Shown here: one piece after another, positions 9,047-17,639 of the stretch | Layout: every line of letters begins with the position of its first letter | Numbering within the stretch: position 1 is the first letter of the stretch | Origin: Oscillospiraceae bacterium | GTDB taxonomy: Bacteria > Bacillota > Clostridia > Oscillospirales > Ruminococcaceae | Assembly: GCA_017521825.1 (NCBI GenBank) | Contig: JAFXBK010000073.1 | Coordinates: 1-64,000 of the forward strand | Reading direction: 5' to 3' | Length of the DNA: 64,000 nucleotides | The notes under the pieces: generated by a model | What the model saw: the letters and a program-made list of their open reading frames with translations, nothing else | The model's database searches: none | Told to the model about the DNA's origin: nothing | Made by a program: the position numbers and the translations under genes

Positions 9047-9525
9047 CAGATATCCAGAACCGCAAGAACGTTTCCGTCCTCGTTTGCTTCGCCAACAACA
9101 AATCCGGCATTTTTGAAAAGCTTGTTTGCGCGGCTGTTTTCAAGGGAATATGCGGCGCAAAGTTTTTTTGCTTCGCCAAGGGGCATTTCTTTTACGATTT
9201 TGATAGCTTCCTGAAGGGCGGCGGTGCCGTAGCCCATTTTCTGGCAGTTTGCGTCGGTCATGATTCTCCAGATGCAATAAAAAGGTTCCGTAAGGTCCTC
9301 GTCGCCTTCTTCGGCGTAGCCGATCATAAGGAAGCCGACCATGTTATCCTGTTCCGCATCGTAAACGCCGTAAGGCATCGGAACAACCGGGCCAGAAGTC
9401 ATTGCAACATAAGCTTCCGCAAGGGAACACATATTTTCGGCGATGAAATCCTGCTGTTCTTCGCGAACGTCAAGGTTAATGCAATCTTCAAAGTTTTCTT
9501 CGGTAATGGGTCTTAATTCTACCAT
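9046..9525 (-). CDS. GNAT family N-acetyltransferase
   Basis: 159 residues. VELRPITEENFEDCINLDV opens a GNAT fold; WRIMTDANCQKMGYGTAALQEAIKIV is the acetyl-CoA-binding motif A (Q-x-M-G-Y-G), and AYSLENSRANKLFKNAGFV is motif B. The acceptor is unknown. The ATG at 9525 is chosen because AAAGAGGTG lies eight bases upstream; the open frame extends further without a site. It is coupled to the GIY-YIG gene. Confidence 0.85.
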   Translation of the reverse strand: MVELRPITEENFEDCINLDVREEQQDFIAENMCSLAEAYVAMTSGPVVPMPYGVYDAEQDNMVGFLMIGYAEEGDEDLTEPFYCIWRIMTDANCQKMGYGTAALQEAIKIVKEMPLGEAKKLCAAYSLENSRANKLFKNAGFVVGEANEDGNVLAVLDI

Positions 9526-9551
9526 TTTTAAAGCACCTCTTTCTTTTAATA

Positions 9552-9690
9552 AGCGCCCCAAAGGGGGAGCTGTCAGCGCAGATGACTGAGGGGGGATATC
9601 CCCGATAAAGTCAGATTTGCGAATAGTTTTTATAATCCCTCCTCCGTCATTTCCTTACGGAAATGCCACCTCCTCCTCTGAGGAGGTATA
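9552..9690. repeat. Family A fragments
   Basis: A CCAAAGGGGGAGCTGTCAG-type half-unit with hairpin CAGCGCAGATGACTG, then TCCCTCCTCCGTC with inner hairpin ATTTCCTTACGGAAAT and outer palindrome CCTCCTCCTCTGAGGAGG. Confidence 0.7.
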
Positions 9691-9705
9691 TAAACGGGAG
9701 AAGCC

Positions 9706-10794
9706 TTAATCTTTCGGGGTTTCGAGAATATATACGTCAACCTTGCGAAGGCCGTTGAGCACACATTCGTAATAAGTATCGTAATAAAGGTCAACAAAGT
9801 TTTTTCCGGAAAGCATTGCGCCGCCGGTATCCGCCGCAAGGGCATAGCCATAGACAAAACCGGTACTTTTATCGTGCGCGACTATCCACATTTTTGTTCC
9901 GTAGGGGATTATCTTGGGGTCAACGGCAACGTAGCCCATCTGGGCAAGCCTTCCGGTGGCGGTTCCGGCTCCGTAAGGAGCATAGTAACCGGTTGCGCGG
10001 ACGTTTGTATAGACTTTTTCGTAGGTTGTGGGAACGCCGTTTACTATTTCAAAGCCGTAATCCAGCGGGGAAGCCGGGCTTCCGTCGCCGACAAGGTAGA
10101 TATCGTTTATTGGGTTTTTGATTACCTCTTGAGAAACAAGTTCTTTTTCCTGATAAACCCCATCCACAACCTTTTGCTGATAGGTTTTAAGAAGGGTTCC
10201 ATTTTTTCCGTAGGAGATAATAACCGCCTTCTGGCTTTTTAAAAGGGAAGTTCCGCGGATTGTTTCGCCCCTTTGGATTGTTTCTTCCTCGGTTGTGACG
10301 ATATAATCAACCCTGGTTACTTTTATATCGTCCCCTTCGGAAAGTTTTTTTGTTTCCTCAACGTTTAAAAAATCGTGCTCCCGAATTTCGAGCCCGGAAA
10401 TTTCAAGAGCGTCCGAAACAGTATCGCCTTCCGCGACGGTTACGTGATATTTAAGGCTGTCCGCCTTTATTTCGACGTTTACCGCGCTTTGTATCTTAAT
10501 CTCCGCCTCGTTTTGCCCAAGTTCGCCGAAAAAGCCGCCGCTTCCGAAGCCGGTTATGGTAACCTTATCTTCCGGGTTAATCTCGATTTTAAGCTCATCG
10601 AGGATTTTATACGGATCCGGAATTATTGTTACAACGGTTTGTTTTTCGCCGTCAACATCAATGGTGACGTTTTTTATTCTTGAGGCAGACCAAAGCATTA
10701 TAAAAGCCACCAGAATCAGAAAAAAGGCAACGATAAGGTGGCTCCAGCGGAGCTTTGATACAAGGACTTCTGCTTTTGTAAGGATTTTTTGCAT
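9706..10794 (-). CDS. Membrane-anchored G5/3D-domain cell-wall protein (YabE-like)
   Basis: 362 residues. One transmembrane segment (LIVAFFLILVAFIMLW) near the N-terminus is followed by DUF348-type ubiquitin-like repeats (VTIDVDGEKQTVVT; VTVAEGDTVSDALE), a G5 domain (RVDYIVTTEEETI...VVDGVYQEKELVSQEVI), and a C-terminal 3D domain with conserved aspartates in AVDP, AADTGG and DLYYD. This is the layout of YabE and resuscitation-factor-like proteins; the 3D fold resembles lytic transglycosylase MltA, so peptidoglycan cleavage outside the cell is likely. Confidence 0.88.
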   Translation of the reverse strand: MQKILTKAEVLVSKLRWSHLIVAFFLILVAFIMLWSASRIKNVTIDVDGEKQTVVTIIPDPYKILDELKIEINPEDKVTITGFGSGGFFGELGQNEAEIKIQSAVNVEIKADSLKYHVTVAEGDTVSDALEISGLEIREHDFLNVEETKKLSEGDDIKVTRVDYIVTTEEETIQRGETIRGTSLLKSQKAVIISYGKNGTLLKTYQQKVVDGVYQEKELVSQEVIKNPINDIYLVGDGSPASPLDYGFEIVNGVPTTYEKVYTNVRATGYYAPYGAGTATGRLAQMGYVAVDPKIIPYGTKMWIVAHDKSTGFVYGYALAADTGGAMLSGKNFVDLYYDTYYECVLNGLRKVDVYILETPKD

Positions 10795-10967
10795 AAAGTC
10801 CCTCCTTTACAACAGACCTATTATATTAAAATTTGGCTTGGTTGTCAAATTTTCCCCCACTTTGGGTGTTTTTTTGCGCTTTTAAGGAAGGTTTTTGTGG
10901 TTTTTTTGATGGGAAATAAAAGGAAAGGAATCCCCACGGCGCTTTGGCGGTTTTGCAAAACGGGCGG

Positions 10968-11622
10968 ATGATATACGCCCCTTACGGTTGGTATGATTGG
11001 TTTATTTAATGTAGGGCGGGGGTACCCCAAGGGCATTTCCTCGCACTTCGTGCTCAGGGCACCTGCTCCCGCCGCCTTTGTTTTAATTAAATACAACCCC
11101 ATTTCTTTTGTAACCAAAAGAAACCGGGTTGTTCCTGAAAGAAAAGTTTTCTATCCCCTGCAGTTTGCTCCCGCAAACGCTGTCCCCTTAGCAAAGGGGA
11201 CTAAAACGCACCACCGAAAGAATGGTGTTTTCTATTCTGAACCGCCATCGTTCAGGCCGACGGCGGTTTTCATTTTACCTCGTTGGCTCGGTTAAAGCGG
11301 AACGGCGCAGATGACGTTCCATAAGGCGGTTTTTGCTAAACGGGCGGATGATATCCGCCCCTTGCAGTTGGAACGGTGAGTTTATTTAAAACAATGTAGG
11401 GGCGACCCTTGCGGTCGCCCGGTTGGAAAGGAATCCCTCCGTCTTTTTGTTTGCAAAGCAAACAAAAATCCACCTCCCTTTGACAAGGGAGGCTTACCCT
11501 CCGGGTTCCTGGTTATCCCTCATCCGTCAGCCTGCGGCTGACACCTTCCCCCAAAGGAAGGCTTTTTCCACCCTTCCGTCTGCTTCGAAGACACCTCCCC
11601 TGATAGGGGAGGCTTTTGCGGA
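10968..11622. repeat. Repeat tract: families E, B and A
   Basis: The 900-base gap before the Cys-rich gene holds a GGGCGG...CGCCCC hairpin, a degenerate GTAGGG unit, family B copy 2, a second GGGCGGATGATATCCGCCC hairpin, a GTAGGGGCGACC...GGTCGCCC hairpin, and family A units with inner hairpins TTTGCAAAGCAAA, CAGCCTGCGGCTG and CTGCTTCGAAG. Confidence 0.8.
11081..11296 (+). repeat. Family B element, copy 2
   Basis: Same layout as copy 1: ACAACCCC...GGGTTGT stem, GTTTGC/GCAAAC and CCCCTTAGCAAAGGGG hairpins, ending GGCTCGGTTAA. Confidence 0.85.
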
Positions 11623-11654
11623 ACGGTTGGTGCGGCGGTTTTTTAATTTGCATT

Positions 11655-11683
11655 GACGGTTTGGGGAAATGTTGGTATAATTC
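11655..11683 (+). promoter_or_regulatory. Promoter for the Cys-rich protein gene
   Basis: TTGACG (11655-11660), 17-base spacer, TATAAT (11678-11683), 34 bases before the chosen start. Close to the sigma-A consensus. Confidence 0.75.
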
Positions 11684-11717
11684 ATATAGATTTATTTTTA
11701 TGAAAAGGATTTGCCCT

Positions 11718-12059
11718 ATGGAACATAAATGCAGATGCAAAAACGGCGGGAAGGGCCACAACTTTATTCCCGGGCGCATAACCGTTACCGGCGAAGGCGG
11801 AAAGGAAATTTCCAACCGGGACCTTGTTTGTCACCATTGTGTTTATAAAAAGCGCGGGGATACTTCTTCCTGTCTGCGTTTTGATAAAAAGCCGGCGGAA
11901 GTTCTTTCCGGCGGAAAATGCGAAGCCTTTTTGAACGGCGACCTTGACGGAAAAAACCACGGCTGCGGCGATTGCGGTTCCTGCGGAAACGATTGCGGAA
12001 ACTGCGGCGGATGCGGAGATTGCTCCGATTGCTCCGATTGCGGCGGCTGTGAACATTGA
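11718..12059 (+). CDS. Cys-rich small protein with CGxC repeat tail
   Basis: 113 residues. The N-terminal two thirds contain spaced cysteines (HKCRCKNGG, LVCHHCVYKK, GKCEAFL). The last 27 residues are a low-complexity run of CGxC/CSDC repeats holding about ten cysteines, which could bind metal or be modified. The ATG at 11718 is chosen because AAAAGG lies nine bases upstream; an ATG at 11700 lacks a site. It has its own promoter and precedes a GNAT and a papain-like protein on the same strand. The family is not recognised. Confidence 0.7.
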   Translation: MEHKCRCKNGGKGHNFIPGRITVTGEGGKEISNRDLVCHHCVYKKRGDTSSCLRFDKKPAEVLSGGKCEAFLNGDLDGKNHGCGDCGSCGNDCGNCGGCGDCSDCSDCGGCEH

Positions 12060-12087
12060 TTTTTACTTTTTTGAGAGGTGACGTAAA

Positions 12088-12600
12088 ATGCCCATGAACA
12101 TTATTTACCGCGAGGCGGAACCTTCCGACGCAGGAAAATTCCTTGAATACTGCAAAAGGGTCGGCGCGGAAAGCGATAACCTTACCTTCGGGGCGGAGGG
12201 AATTCCTTTTTCCATCTCCCAGGAGGCGGATTTTATCCGCAAATATTCCGGAAACCCGGATTGCGTAATGCTTGTTGTTTTTGATGAAGGGGAACTTATC
12301 GGAACCGGGGCTGTTTCCGTTGTTGACGGAAGGCCGCGCTTTGCTCACAGAAGGGAAATTGCCATTTCCGTAAGAAAAGATTATTGGGGAAAAGGAATCG
12401 GTTCCGGGCTTATGAACCTTCTTATCGATTTTTGCAAAAAATCCGGGGTTGAATCCGTTGAGCTTGAAGTTCGCTCCGACAACGAAAGAGCCATTTCCCT
12501 TTATAAAAAATTCGGTTTTGAAAAAATCGGCCGGAACGAAAAATTCTTTAAAATCAACGGAGAATTTTTCGCCGCAGACTATATGAATCTTTATCTCTGA
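12088..12600 (+). CDS. GNAT family N-acetyltransferase
   Basis: 170 residues. IIYREAEPSDAGKFLEYCKRVG begins the fold; ISVRKDYWGKGIGSGLMNLLIDFC is the CoA-binding motif A (WGKGIGSGL), followed by VELEVRSDNERAISLYKKFGFEKIG (motif B). The pattern is that of RimI-like or aminoglycoside/amine acetyltransferases; the substrate is unknown. AGAGGTG lies seven bases before the ATG. Its TGA overlaps the ATG of the next gene by one base. Confidence 0.88.
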   Translation: MPMNIIYREAEPSDAGKFLEYCKRVGAESDNLTFGAEGIPFSISQEADFIRKYSGNPDCVMLVVFDEGELIGTGAVSVVDGRPRFAHRREIAISVRKDYWGKGIGSGLMNLLIDFCKKSGVESVELEVRSDNERAISLYKKFGFEKIGRNEKFFKINGEFFAADYMNLYL

Positions 12601-13214
12601 TGAAAATTTTTGGTTTTGATTTCAGCAATCTTTCCTTTTCAAAGGAAGAAAATTTGAAGCACAACAGGCGCGTTATGAAAACCCTTGAAAAAACCGTTAA
12701 AAACGGTTTTTCCCCGGACGGTTTTATCGAAAACCAGAACCGCCTTTCCTGCATAAAATATTCTGCCCGGAATTTTGCCTATTGCGGATGCGGTTGCATT
12801 GCCTATTGGAACATTCTTTTTTCAAGGGGAAAAGTTATCGGAATTCCGCGCCTTGCTTCGGAAATGGAGCGCGGATGCGTTTTCCGCGGCGTTTTCGGAA
12901 CAAACGCTTACTTTATGAAGCGTTTTATGGAGAAAAAGGGCGAAAAAGTGGAAGTTTCCCTTTCGCCGGAGGATATTCTTGAAAACGGCGCCAAAGAAGC
13001 CATTATTATGTATTACAAAAAGCCGCGGATTGCCCACTACGTTGCTTTTACCGCCGCCGGAACCGACGAAAACGGAAAAAATCTTTACCGTTTTTACAAC
13101 GTCGGCGGAAGGCTTATGCGGAAATTCGGGGAAGGGAACCCGGTTGTTATGACCCTTGAGGATTATATCAGGGAAACGGCGTATAATTTTTGCATTTACT
13201 TTAAACTGAACTGA
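12600..13214 (+). CDS. Hypothetical protein, possible papain-like (C39-like) fold
   Basis: 204 residues. FAYCGCGCIAYWNILFSRGK resembles the catalytic-Cys helix of C39-like papain-fold proteins, and KPRIAHYVAFTAAGTDENGKNLYRFYN resembles the catalytic-His strand pair, in the correct order and spacing. No signal peptide or ABC domain is present, so it would act in the cytoplasm. It may be an inactive relative. Its start overlaps the upstream GNAT stop, and a terminator follows. Function is inferred only from these two motifs. Confidence 0.5.
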   Translation: MKIFGFDFSNLSFSKEENLKHNRRVMKTLEKTVKNGFSPDGFIENQNRLSCIKYSARNFAYCGCGCIAYWNILFSRGKVIGIPRLASEMERGCVFRGVFGTNAYFMKRFMEKKGEKVEVSLSPEDILENGAKEAIIMYYKKPRIAHYVAFTAAGTDENGKNLYRFYNVGGRLMRKFGEGNPVVMTLEDYIRETAYNFCIYFKLN

Positions 13215-13216
13215 AC

Positions 13217-13308
13217 AAAAAACCGGAAGAGCGAAAGCTCTTCCGGTTTTGTTTTTTATAAGGCGGGTTTTAATAAAACGCTGTAGGGGCGACCATTGCG
13301 GTAGCCCG
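13217..13308 (+). repeat. Terminator-containing direct repeat, copy 1
   Basis: About 92 bases: an AACCGGAAGAGC...GCTCTTCCGGTT hairpin with T-run, then GGCGGGTTTTAATAAAACGC and a GTAGGGGCGACC-type hairpin. An almost identical block occurs at 13536-13627, on the other side of family B copy 3. Confidence 0.85.
13219..13257 (+). terminator. Terminator of the GNAT/papain-like unit
   Basis: AACCGGAAGAGC pairs with GCTCTTCCGGTT around GAAA and is followed by TTTGTTTTTT, directly after the stop at 13214. Confidence 0.85.
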
Positions 13309-13314
13309 TTTTTG

Positions 13315-13532
13315 TTTTAATTGAATACAACCCCATTTCTTTTGTAACCAAAAGAAACCGGGTTGTTCCTGAAAGAAAAGTTTTCTAACCCCTGCAGTTT
13401 GCTCCCGCAAACGCTGTCCCCTTATCAAAGGGGACTAAAACACACCACCGGAAAAATGGCGATTTCGATTCCAAAGTCGCCATCGTTCAGGCCGACGGCG
13501 GTTTTCAATTTAATAAAACGGCTCGGCTAAAG
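13315..13532 (+). repeat. Family B element, copy 3
   Basis: Begins TTGAATACAACCCC and ends GGCTCGGCTAA, with the same internal hairpins as the other copies. It lies exactly between two copies of a 92-base direct repeat. Confidence 0.85.
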
Positions 13533-13535
13533 ATT

Positions 13536-13697
13536 AAAAACCGGAAGAGCAAAGGCTCTTCCGGTTTTGTTTTTTTATAGGGCGGGTTTTAATAAAACGC
13601 TGTAGGGGTGGCCCTTGCGGTCGCCCGCTATGAAGGAATCCCTCCGTCATCGCTGCGCGATGCCACCTCCCTTTAACAAGGGAGGCTACCCTTCGGG
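13536..13697 (+). repeat. Terminator-containing direct repeat, copy 2, and family A unit
   Basis: Positions 13536-13627 repeat 13217-13308, including a second AACCGGAAGAGC/GCTCTTCCGGTT hairpin with a changed loop and a GTAGGGG hairpin. A family A unit with inner hairpin ATCGCTGCGCGAT follows, ending just before the M50 gene stop. Confidence 0.85.
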
Positions 13698-13702
13698 GAG
13701 GT

Positions 13703-14827
13703 TTAGAAAATTTCCGCTTTGGATTTGATAAGCTCGATTATTTCCTTTTCGTTTTCGATTTCGGCGGAATAGGGGTAGGTTTTAACGGTTTTTTCAAAAA
13801 CCTCCAGGCATTTTTGCGCCATTGTAAGATTTTTGAGGTAAAGAAGGTTATAGGCGTAGGCAAGGCGCCGGCGGGAAACGTAGTTTGCGGTGGCCTTGAT
13901 ATATTTATCCAGTTCCTTTGTATAGAGCGAATCTATTTCGGAAGGTTCCGCGCCACGGAAGATTTTTAAAAACAAAAGCTCGCAAAGAAGCTCGTTTTTG
14001 TGGATTCCGAGAAGTCCCGGCGCCCGAAGCATATATTCCGCGGTGATTTCCGCGCTTTTGAAATCGTGGGTATCGTAATAATAGTTATATTTCATAACGC
14101 CGACGGTACAGATCATCGGGTCAAAAAGATCCTCGCCGCTTGGAAGGAAAAACCATTCCTCCGGCATATTACGCATTCTTTCCCCGGAGGACATAAGGCC
14201 GTTTACGTAAAGCTGGAGCCAGAACGCCCGAAGGGCAACCGGGTTTTTCCCGAGAAGAAAGGCGTTTCTTCCGTCGTTGGAAATTCCGCCAACCTGGAGC
14301 GGGATACCGTTTATCAGAACGTTTCCGAAGCCGACGGCTGTTAACATTCCGAAAAGCATTGCGAAAAAACTTCCTTTTTCCGCAAAGATGAACAGAACAA
14401 GGAAAATAAGCGAGGAAACAAAGTTTAAAATACATCCGCCAAAGTTATAAAGCACCGTCGGAAGTTTTTCGTTCCAGGGCGGGGGCATCATAAGGCACTG
14501 GCCGCCGGTTCCAACAATGTTATAAAGTTTTACCCGGAGTTTTCCGCTTTCCTTAATAAACATCACGTTTCCTATGCGGAAGGAGATGAATTTATAGCCG
14601 GTGAAAAGGCCGAAAACAAGGTGGCCGAATTCATGGATAACCGCCTGGATAAAATACGCCGCAAAGATAAGCACCATGCAGAAAATCATCTGCAGGGCAA
14701 AATCCCCTGGCGTTCCGCCGAAGAATTTTTCCGGATCGGAAGAAAGCACCATAAAAAATCCGCAGACGGCGCCGACACAGATATAAAGAATTCTTGCGAT
14801 TAAATTATCGCGTTTTTGCTTTTTCAA
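13703..14827 (-). CDS. M50 (site-2-protease-like) membrane metalloprotease
   Basis: 374 residues. Several hydrophobic segments fill the first 200 residues. The zinc motif HEFGH lies in the second of these (VIHEFGHLVFGLFTGY), and NVLINGIPLQVGGISNDG may supply the third ligand in place of the usual LDG. The C-terminal ~170 residues are soluble and helical, possibly TPR-like (LAYAYNLLYLKNLTMAQKCLEVFEKT). M50 proteases cut within the membrane; the substrate here is unknown. A family A repeat abuts its stop. Confidence 0.8.
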   Translation of the reverse strand: MKKQKRDNLIARILYICVGAVCGFFMVLSSDPEKFFGGTPGDFALQMIFCMVLIFAAYFIQAVIHEFGHLVFGLFTGYKFISFRIGNVMFIKESGKLRVKLYNIVGTGGQCLMMPPPWNEKLPTVLYNFGGCILNFVSSLIFLVLFIFAEKGSFFAMLFGMLTAVGFGNVLINGIPLQVGGISNDGRNAFLLGKNPVALRAFWLQLYVNGLMSSGERMRNMPEEWFFLPSGEDLFDPMICTVGVMKYNYYYDTHDFKSAEITAEYMLRAPGLLGIHKNELLCELLFLKIFRGAEPSEIDSLYTKELDKYIKATANYVSRRRLAYAYNLLYLKNLTMAQKCLEVFEKTVKTYPYSAEIENEKEIIELIKSKAEIF

Positions 14828-14940
14828 AAAAACGCCCCCTTTTATAAATGTATTATATAATAAAACAATGGCGGAAATAAAGACGGTTTGTTAACTTTTG
14901 GAAAAATTTTGTTGATAACGGGGGTTGGGAGAATAAAAAA

Positions 14941-15192
14941 GCTCCCCTTTCAGGGGAGCGGTGGATTTTATTGGAACAATGTAGGGGCGACCCTTGCGGT
15001 CGCCCGGTTGGAAAGGAATCCCTCCGTCATCGCTGCGCGATGCCACCTCCCTTTGACAAGGGAGGCTACCCGGGTTACTTGGTTATCCCTCATCCGTCAG
15101 CCTGCGGCTGACACCTTCCCCCAAGGGAAGGCTTTTCCACCCTTTCGTCTTTTGCCAAAAGCAAAAGCCACCTCTCCTATTAGGGGAGGCTA
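14941..15192. repeat. Families E and A tract
   Basis: GCTCCCCTTTCAGGGGAGC hairpin, GTAGGGGCGACC...GGTCGCCC hairpin, and three family A units in tandem with inner hairpins ATCGCTGCGCGAT, CAGCCTGCGGCTG and CTTTTGCCAAAAGCAAAAG and different outer palindromes. Confidence 0.8.
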
Positions 15193-15206
15193 TTCGCCGG
15201 GGAAGC

Positions 15207-16040
15207 TTATTTTATATCGATAATAACAAGTTCCGGGCGGTTGAAAATCCGGGGGATAAAGCTGGATTCCTTCGCAAGGCCGCGGCTGACGATCATCGTG
15301 GTTCCGTCCTTTTCAAAAAGGCCGCCGGAATATTTCGGGAAAAGGCCCTGGTCCGGGGCGTAGATTCCGTTCTGGAAACCGGGAATCCGCCACTGGCCGC
15401 CGTGAGCATGGCCGCTGAGCACCAGGTCAAAACCGAGCTCCGCATAGTGCTCAAAATTAAGCGGGTTATGAACAAGAAGGATGTTGAAGGATTCTTCAAA
15501 ATGGAAATTCTGAACAGTTTCCTTTATATGTTCAAGCTGATAAAAATGGTCGCCGTAGGCAAGAGCATCGTCAAAACCATAAATATCCGGCGTTCCGCTT
15601 GTGGCGGAAATCGCCATTTTTGTGTGTTGGCCATCGAGCACCGTTATTCCGCAGGAACGGACGATTTCCTTATAATAATCAAGTTTTTCGTGCCTTACCT
15701 CGTGGTTTCCGCTTACGTAATAACATTCGTATTCCGCGCCGAGAGCCTTAAGGGCGGTTATTCCGCCATCATCCGGCATCCTTCGGCTGTCGAAGATATC
15801 CCCGCCGAAAAGCACCAGATCCGGATTTTGAGCACGCACCGCTTCGATAAGGTCACTCTGGTCGCTTCCGCCGTAAAGGCAGGAATGAAGATCGGAAATA
15901 AAAGCTATCCGCAATGGGGTTTCGCTCTTTGGATTTTCGATTTCGTAATATACGGTTTTCATTCTTGAATCGATCGCGAGCACCACAAGACCAAGGGCGA
16001 GCACGATTGTGAGCACCATTAAAATCAGTTTTTTGTTCAT
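15207..16040 (-). CDS. Calcineurin-like metallophosphoesterase, membrane anchored
   Basis: About 277 residues. An N-terminal membrane segment (LILMVLTIVLALGLVVLAI) is followed by the five phosphoesterase blocks: FISDLHS, FGGDIFD, VSGNHE, VHNP and SGHAHGGQ. The arrangement fits the YkuE/YaeI group, which acts on the outer face on lipid-linked substrates. Start at 16040 has AAGAGG upstream; the longer open frame runs back through the DUF1653 gene in another frame. It follows DUF1653 by 28 bases. Confidence 0.88.
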   Translation of the reverse strand: MNKKLILMVLTIVLALGLVVLAIDSRMKTVYYEIENPKSETPLRIAFISDLHSCLYGGSDQSDLIEAVRAQNPDLVLFGGDIFDSRRMPDDGGITALKALGAEYECYYVSGNHEVRHEKLDYYKEIVRSCGITVLDGQHTKMAISATSGTPDIYGFDDALAYGDHFYQLEHIKETVQNFHFEESFNILLVHNPLNFEHYAELGFDLVLSGHAHGGQWRIPGFQNGIYAPDQGLFPKYSGGLFEKDGTTMIVSRGLAKESSFIPRIFNRPELVIIDIK

Positions 16041-16068
16041 TCTTAATCCTCTTGAAGGGTCGGTCGGC

Positions 16069-16287
16069 TTATTCCTTTGAATCGCCGATATAGGTGAAGC
16101 GCTGATAAGTTTTTCCGTCGCGTTCGACGGTTTCCTCCCACATTGATGCGGGACGGACCCAAAGACCGAATTCCCCATAAAGCGCCCGGTAAACAACCAT
16201 TTCCTCAAGGGTTTCGCTGTGCTTTGCGGTTCCGATGACCTCGTATTCGTTGCCTTTGAAATGGCGGTATCTTCCGGGTTTTATCAT
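16069..16287 (-). CDS. DUF1653 domain protein
   Basis: 72 residues with the family core GRYRHFKGNEYEVIGTAKHSETLEEMVVYRALYGEFGLWVRP. These small all-beta proteins are of unknown function. AGGAGACC lies seven bases before the ATG at 16287. It is first in a pair with the phosphoesterase. Confidence 0.85.
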   Translation of the reverse strand: MIKPGRYRHFKGNEYEVIGTAKHSETLEEMVVYRALYGEFGLWVRPASMWEETVERDGKTYQRFTYIGDSKE

Positions 16288-16339
16288 TTTTTCGGTCTCC
16301 TTTTCTGTTGATTTTATAAAATTGGGTTTTATTTTAAAC

Positions 16340-16898
16340 GTTGCAGGGGCGCACCCTTGCGGTCGCCCGCCATGAAAGAATCCCTCCGTCTTTTTGGTCA
16401 CAAAGTGACCGAAAATCCACCTCCCTTTAACAAGGGAGGCTACCCTCCGGGTTCTTGGTTATCCGTCATCTTCCCCCAGGGAAAGGCTGTTTTGCGGAAC
16501 AGGCGGATAATATCCGCCCCTACAGTTGGAATGGCGGATTTTATTAAAACAATGTAGGGGCGCACCTGTGTGTGCGCCCGTTGGGAAAGAATCCCTCCGT
16601 CATCGCTACGCGATGCCACCTCCCTTTAACAAGGGAGGCTACCCTCCGGGTTCTTGGTTACCCGTTATCCTACCCCAGGGAAAGGCTGTTTTGCGGAACG
16701 GGCGGATAATATCCGCCCCTACAGTTGGAATGGCGGGTTTTGTGAAAAACAATGTAGGGGCGACCCTTGCGGTCGCCCGCTATGAAAGAATCCCTCCGTC
16801 TTTTCGGTCACAAAGTGACCGAAAATCCACCTCCCTTTAACAAGGGAGGCTACCCTCCGGGTTCTTGGTTATCCGTTATCTTACCCCAGGGGAAGGCT
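16340..16898. repeat. Triplicated families E, A and F tract
   Basis: Three near-identical blocks in tandem, each with a GTAGGGGCG hairpin, a family A unit ending ACAAGGGAGGCTACCCTCCGGGTTCTTGGTTA-like sequence, a CCCCAGGGAAAGG remnant and a GGGCGGATAATATCCGCCC hairpin. Inner hairpins are GGTCACAAAGTGACC, TCGCTACGCGA and GGTCACAAAGTGACC. The last block runs into the tcdA stop. Confidence 0.85.
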
Positions 16899-17594
16899 TA
16901 TTAAATCTCTGACGCATTTTCCGGCAAGAAGATAGCCGGCCACCGGCGGAACAAAGGATATACTTCCCGGGGCGTGGCGTCCGTTTTCCGAATCTATGGC
17001 GCATTTTTTTGCATCTTCGGTGCTGAAAAGGACGGTTTGTTTTAAAATTCCGCGTTTTTTGAGTTCTTTTCTCATAACTTTCGCAAGGCCGCAGCCGCAG
17101 CCAGCAGTTTCGGAAATATCGCCGATTTTAAGTTTTTCCGGGTCAAGGCGATTTCCGGTTCCAAGGCACATCAGTAGATTTATCCCGCGGTTTTTACATT
17201 CCTCCGCAATATGGAGCTTCGCGGTAACGGTATCGATTGCGTCGATTATATAATCCGGATTCCAGTTATAGAGGAATTCGGAATTTTCCGGAAGGTAAAA
17301 CTCCTTAAGATAGGTGATTTCCGCTTCCGGGGCAATTTTTTCAAAACGAAGGCGGGCCGCTTCGATTTTATCCATGCCGACGGTTTCGTAAGTTGCAAGA
17401 AGCTGGCGGTTTATGTTGGTTTCGTCGAGCGTATCGCCGTCCACAAAAAGAAGGTGACCGACGCCCGCTCTTAAAAGCGCTTCGGCGGCGGCGGAACCCA
17501 CCCCGCCAAGGCCCATTACGGCAACTCTTGCGTTTTTAAGTTTTTCAATTGCCGCTTTTCCGAGGAAAAGTTCGGTTCTTTCAAGGCGGGACAT
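16881..17594 (-). CDS. tcdA: tRNA threonylcarbamoyladenosine dehydratase (ThiF/E1-like)
   Basis: 237 residues. Rossmann motif MGLGGVGSAAAEALLRAGVG, TNINRQ and a later CGCGLAK match TcdA/CsdL, which cyclises t6A37 in tRNA using ATP. Other E1-like proteins (MoeB, ThiF) are less likely because there is no rhodanese domain and no CxxC pairs. The last five residues (SLPLG) and the stop are encoded by an adjoining family A repeat, so the natural C-terminus has been replaced. Confidence 0.88.
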   Translation of the reverse strand: MSRLERTELFLGKAAIEKLKNARVAVMGLGGVGSAAAEALLRAGVGHLLFVDGDTLDETNINRQLLATYETVGMDKIEAARLRFEKIAPEAEITYLKEFYLPENSEFLYNWNPDYIIDAIDTVTAKLHIAEECKNRGINLLMCLGTGNRLDPEKLKIGDISETAGCGCGLAKVMRKELKKRGILKQTVLFSTEDAKKCAIDSENGRHAPGSISFVPPVAGYLLAGKCVRDLISLPLG

Positions 17595-17639
17595 CTTTTG
17601 GTTTCTCCTTTCTCGGATTTTTGTTTGGTTGGATTCAGG

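Noticed and set aside
16340..16898. CRISPR-like array
   Set aside because: Direct repeats are present, but spacers are other repeat families shared with distant loci, lengths vary and no cas genes are near.
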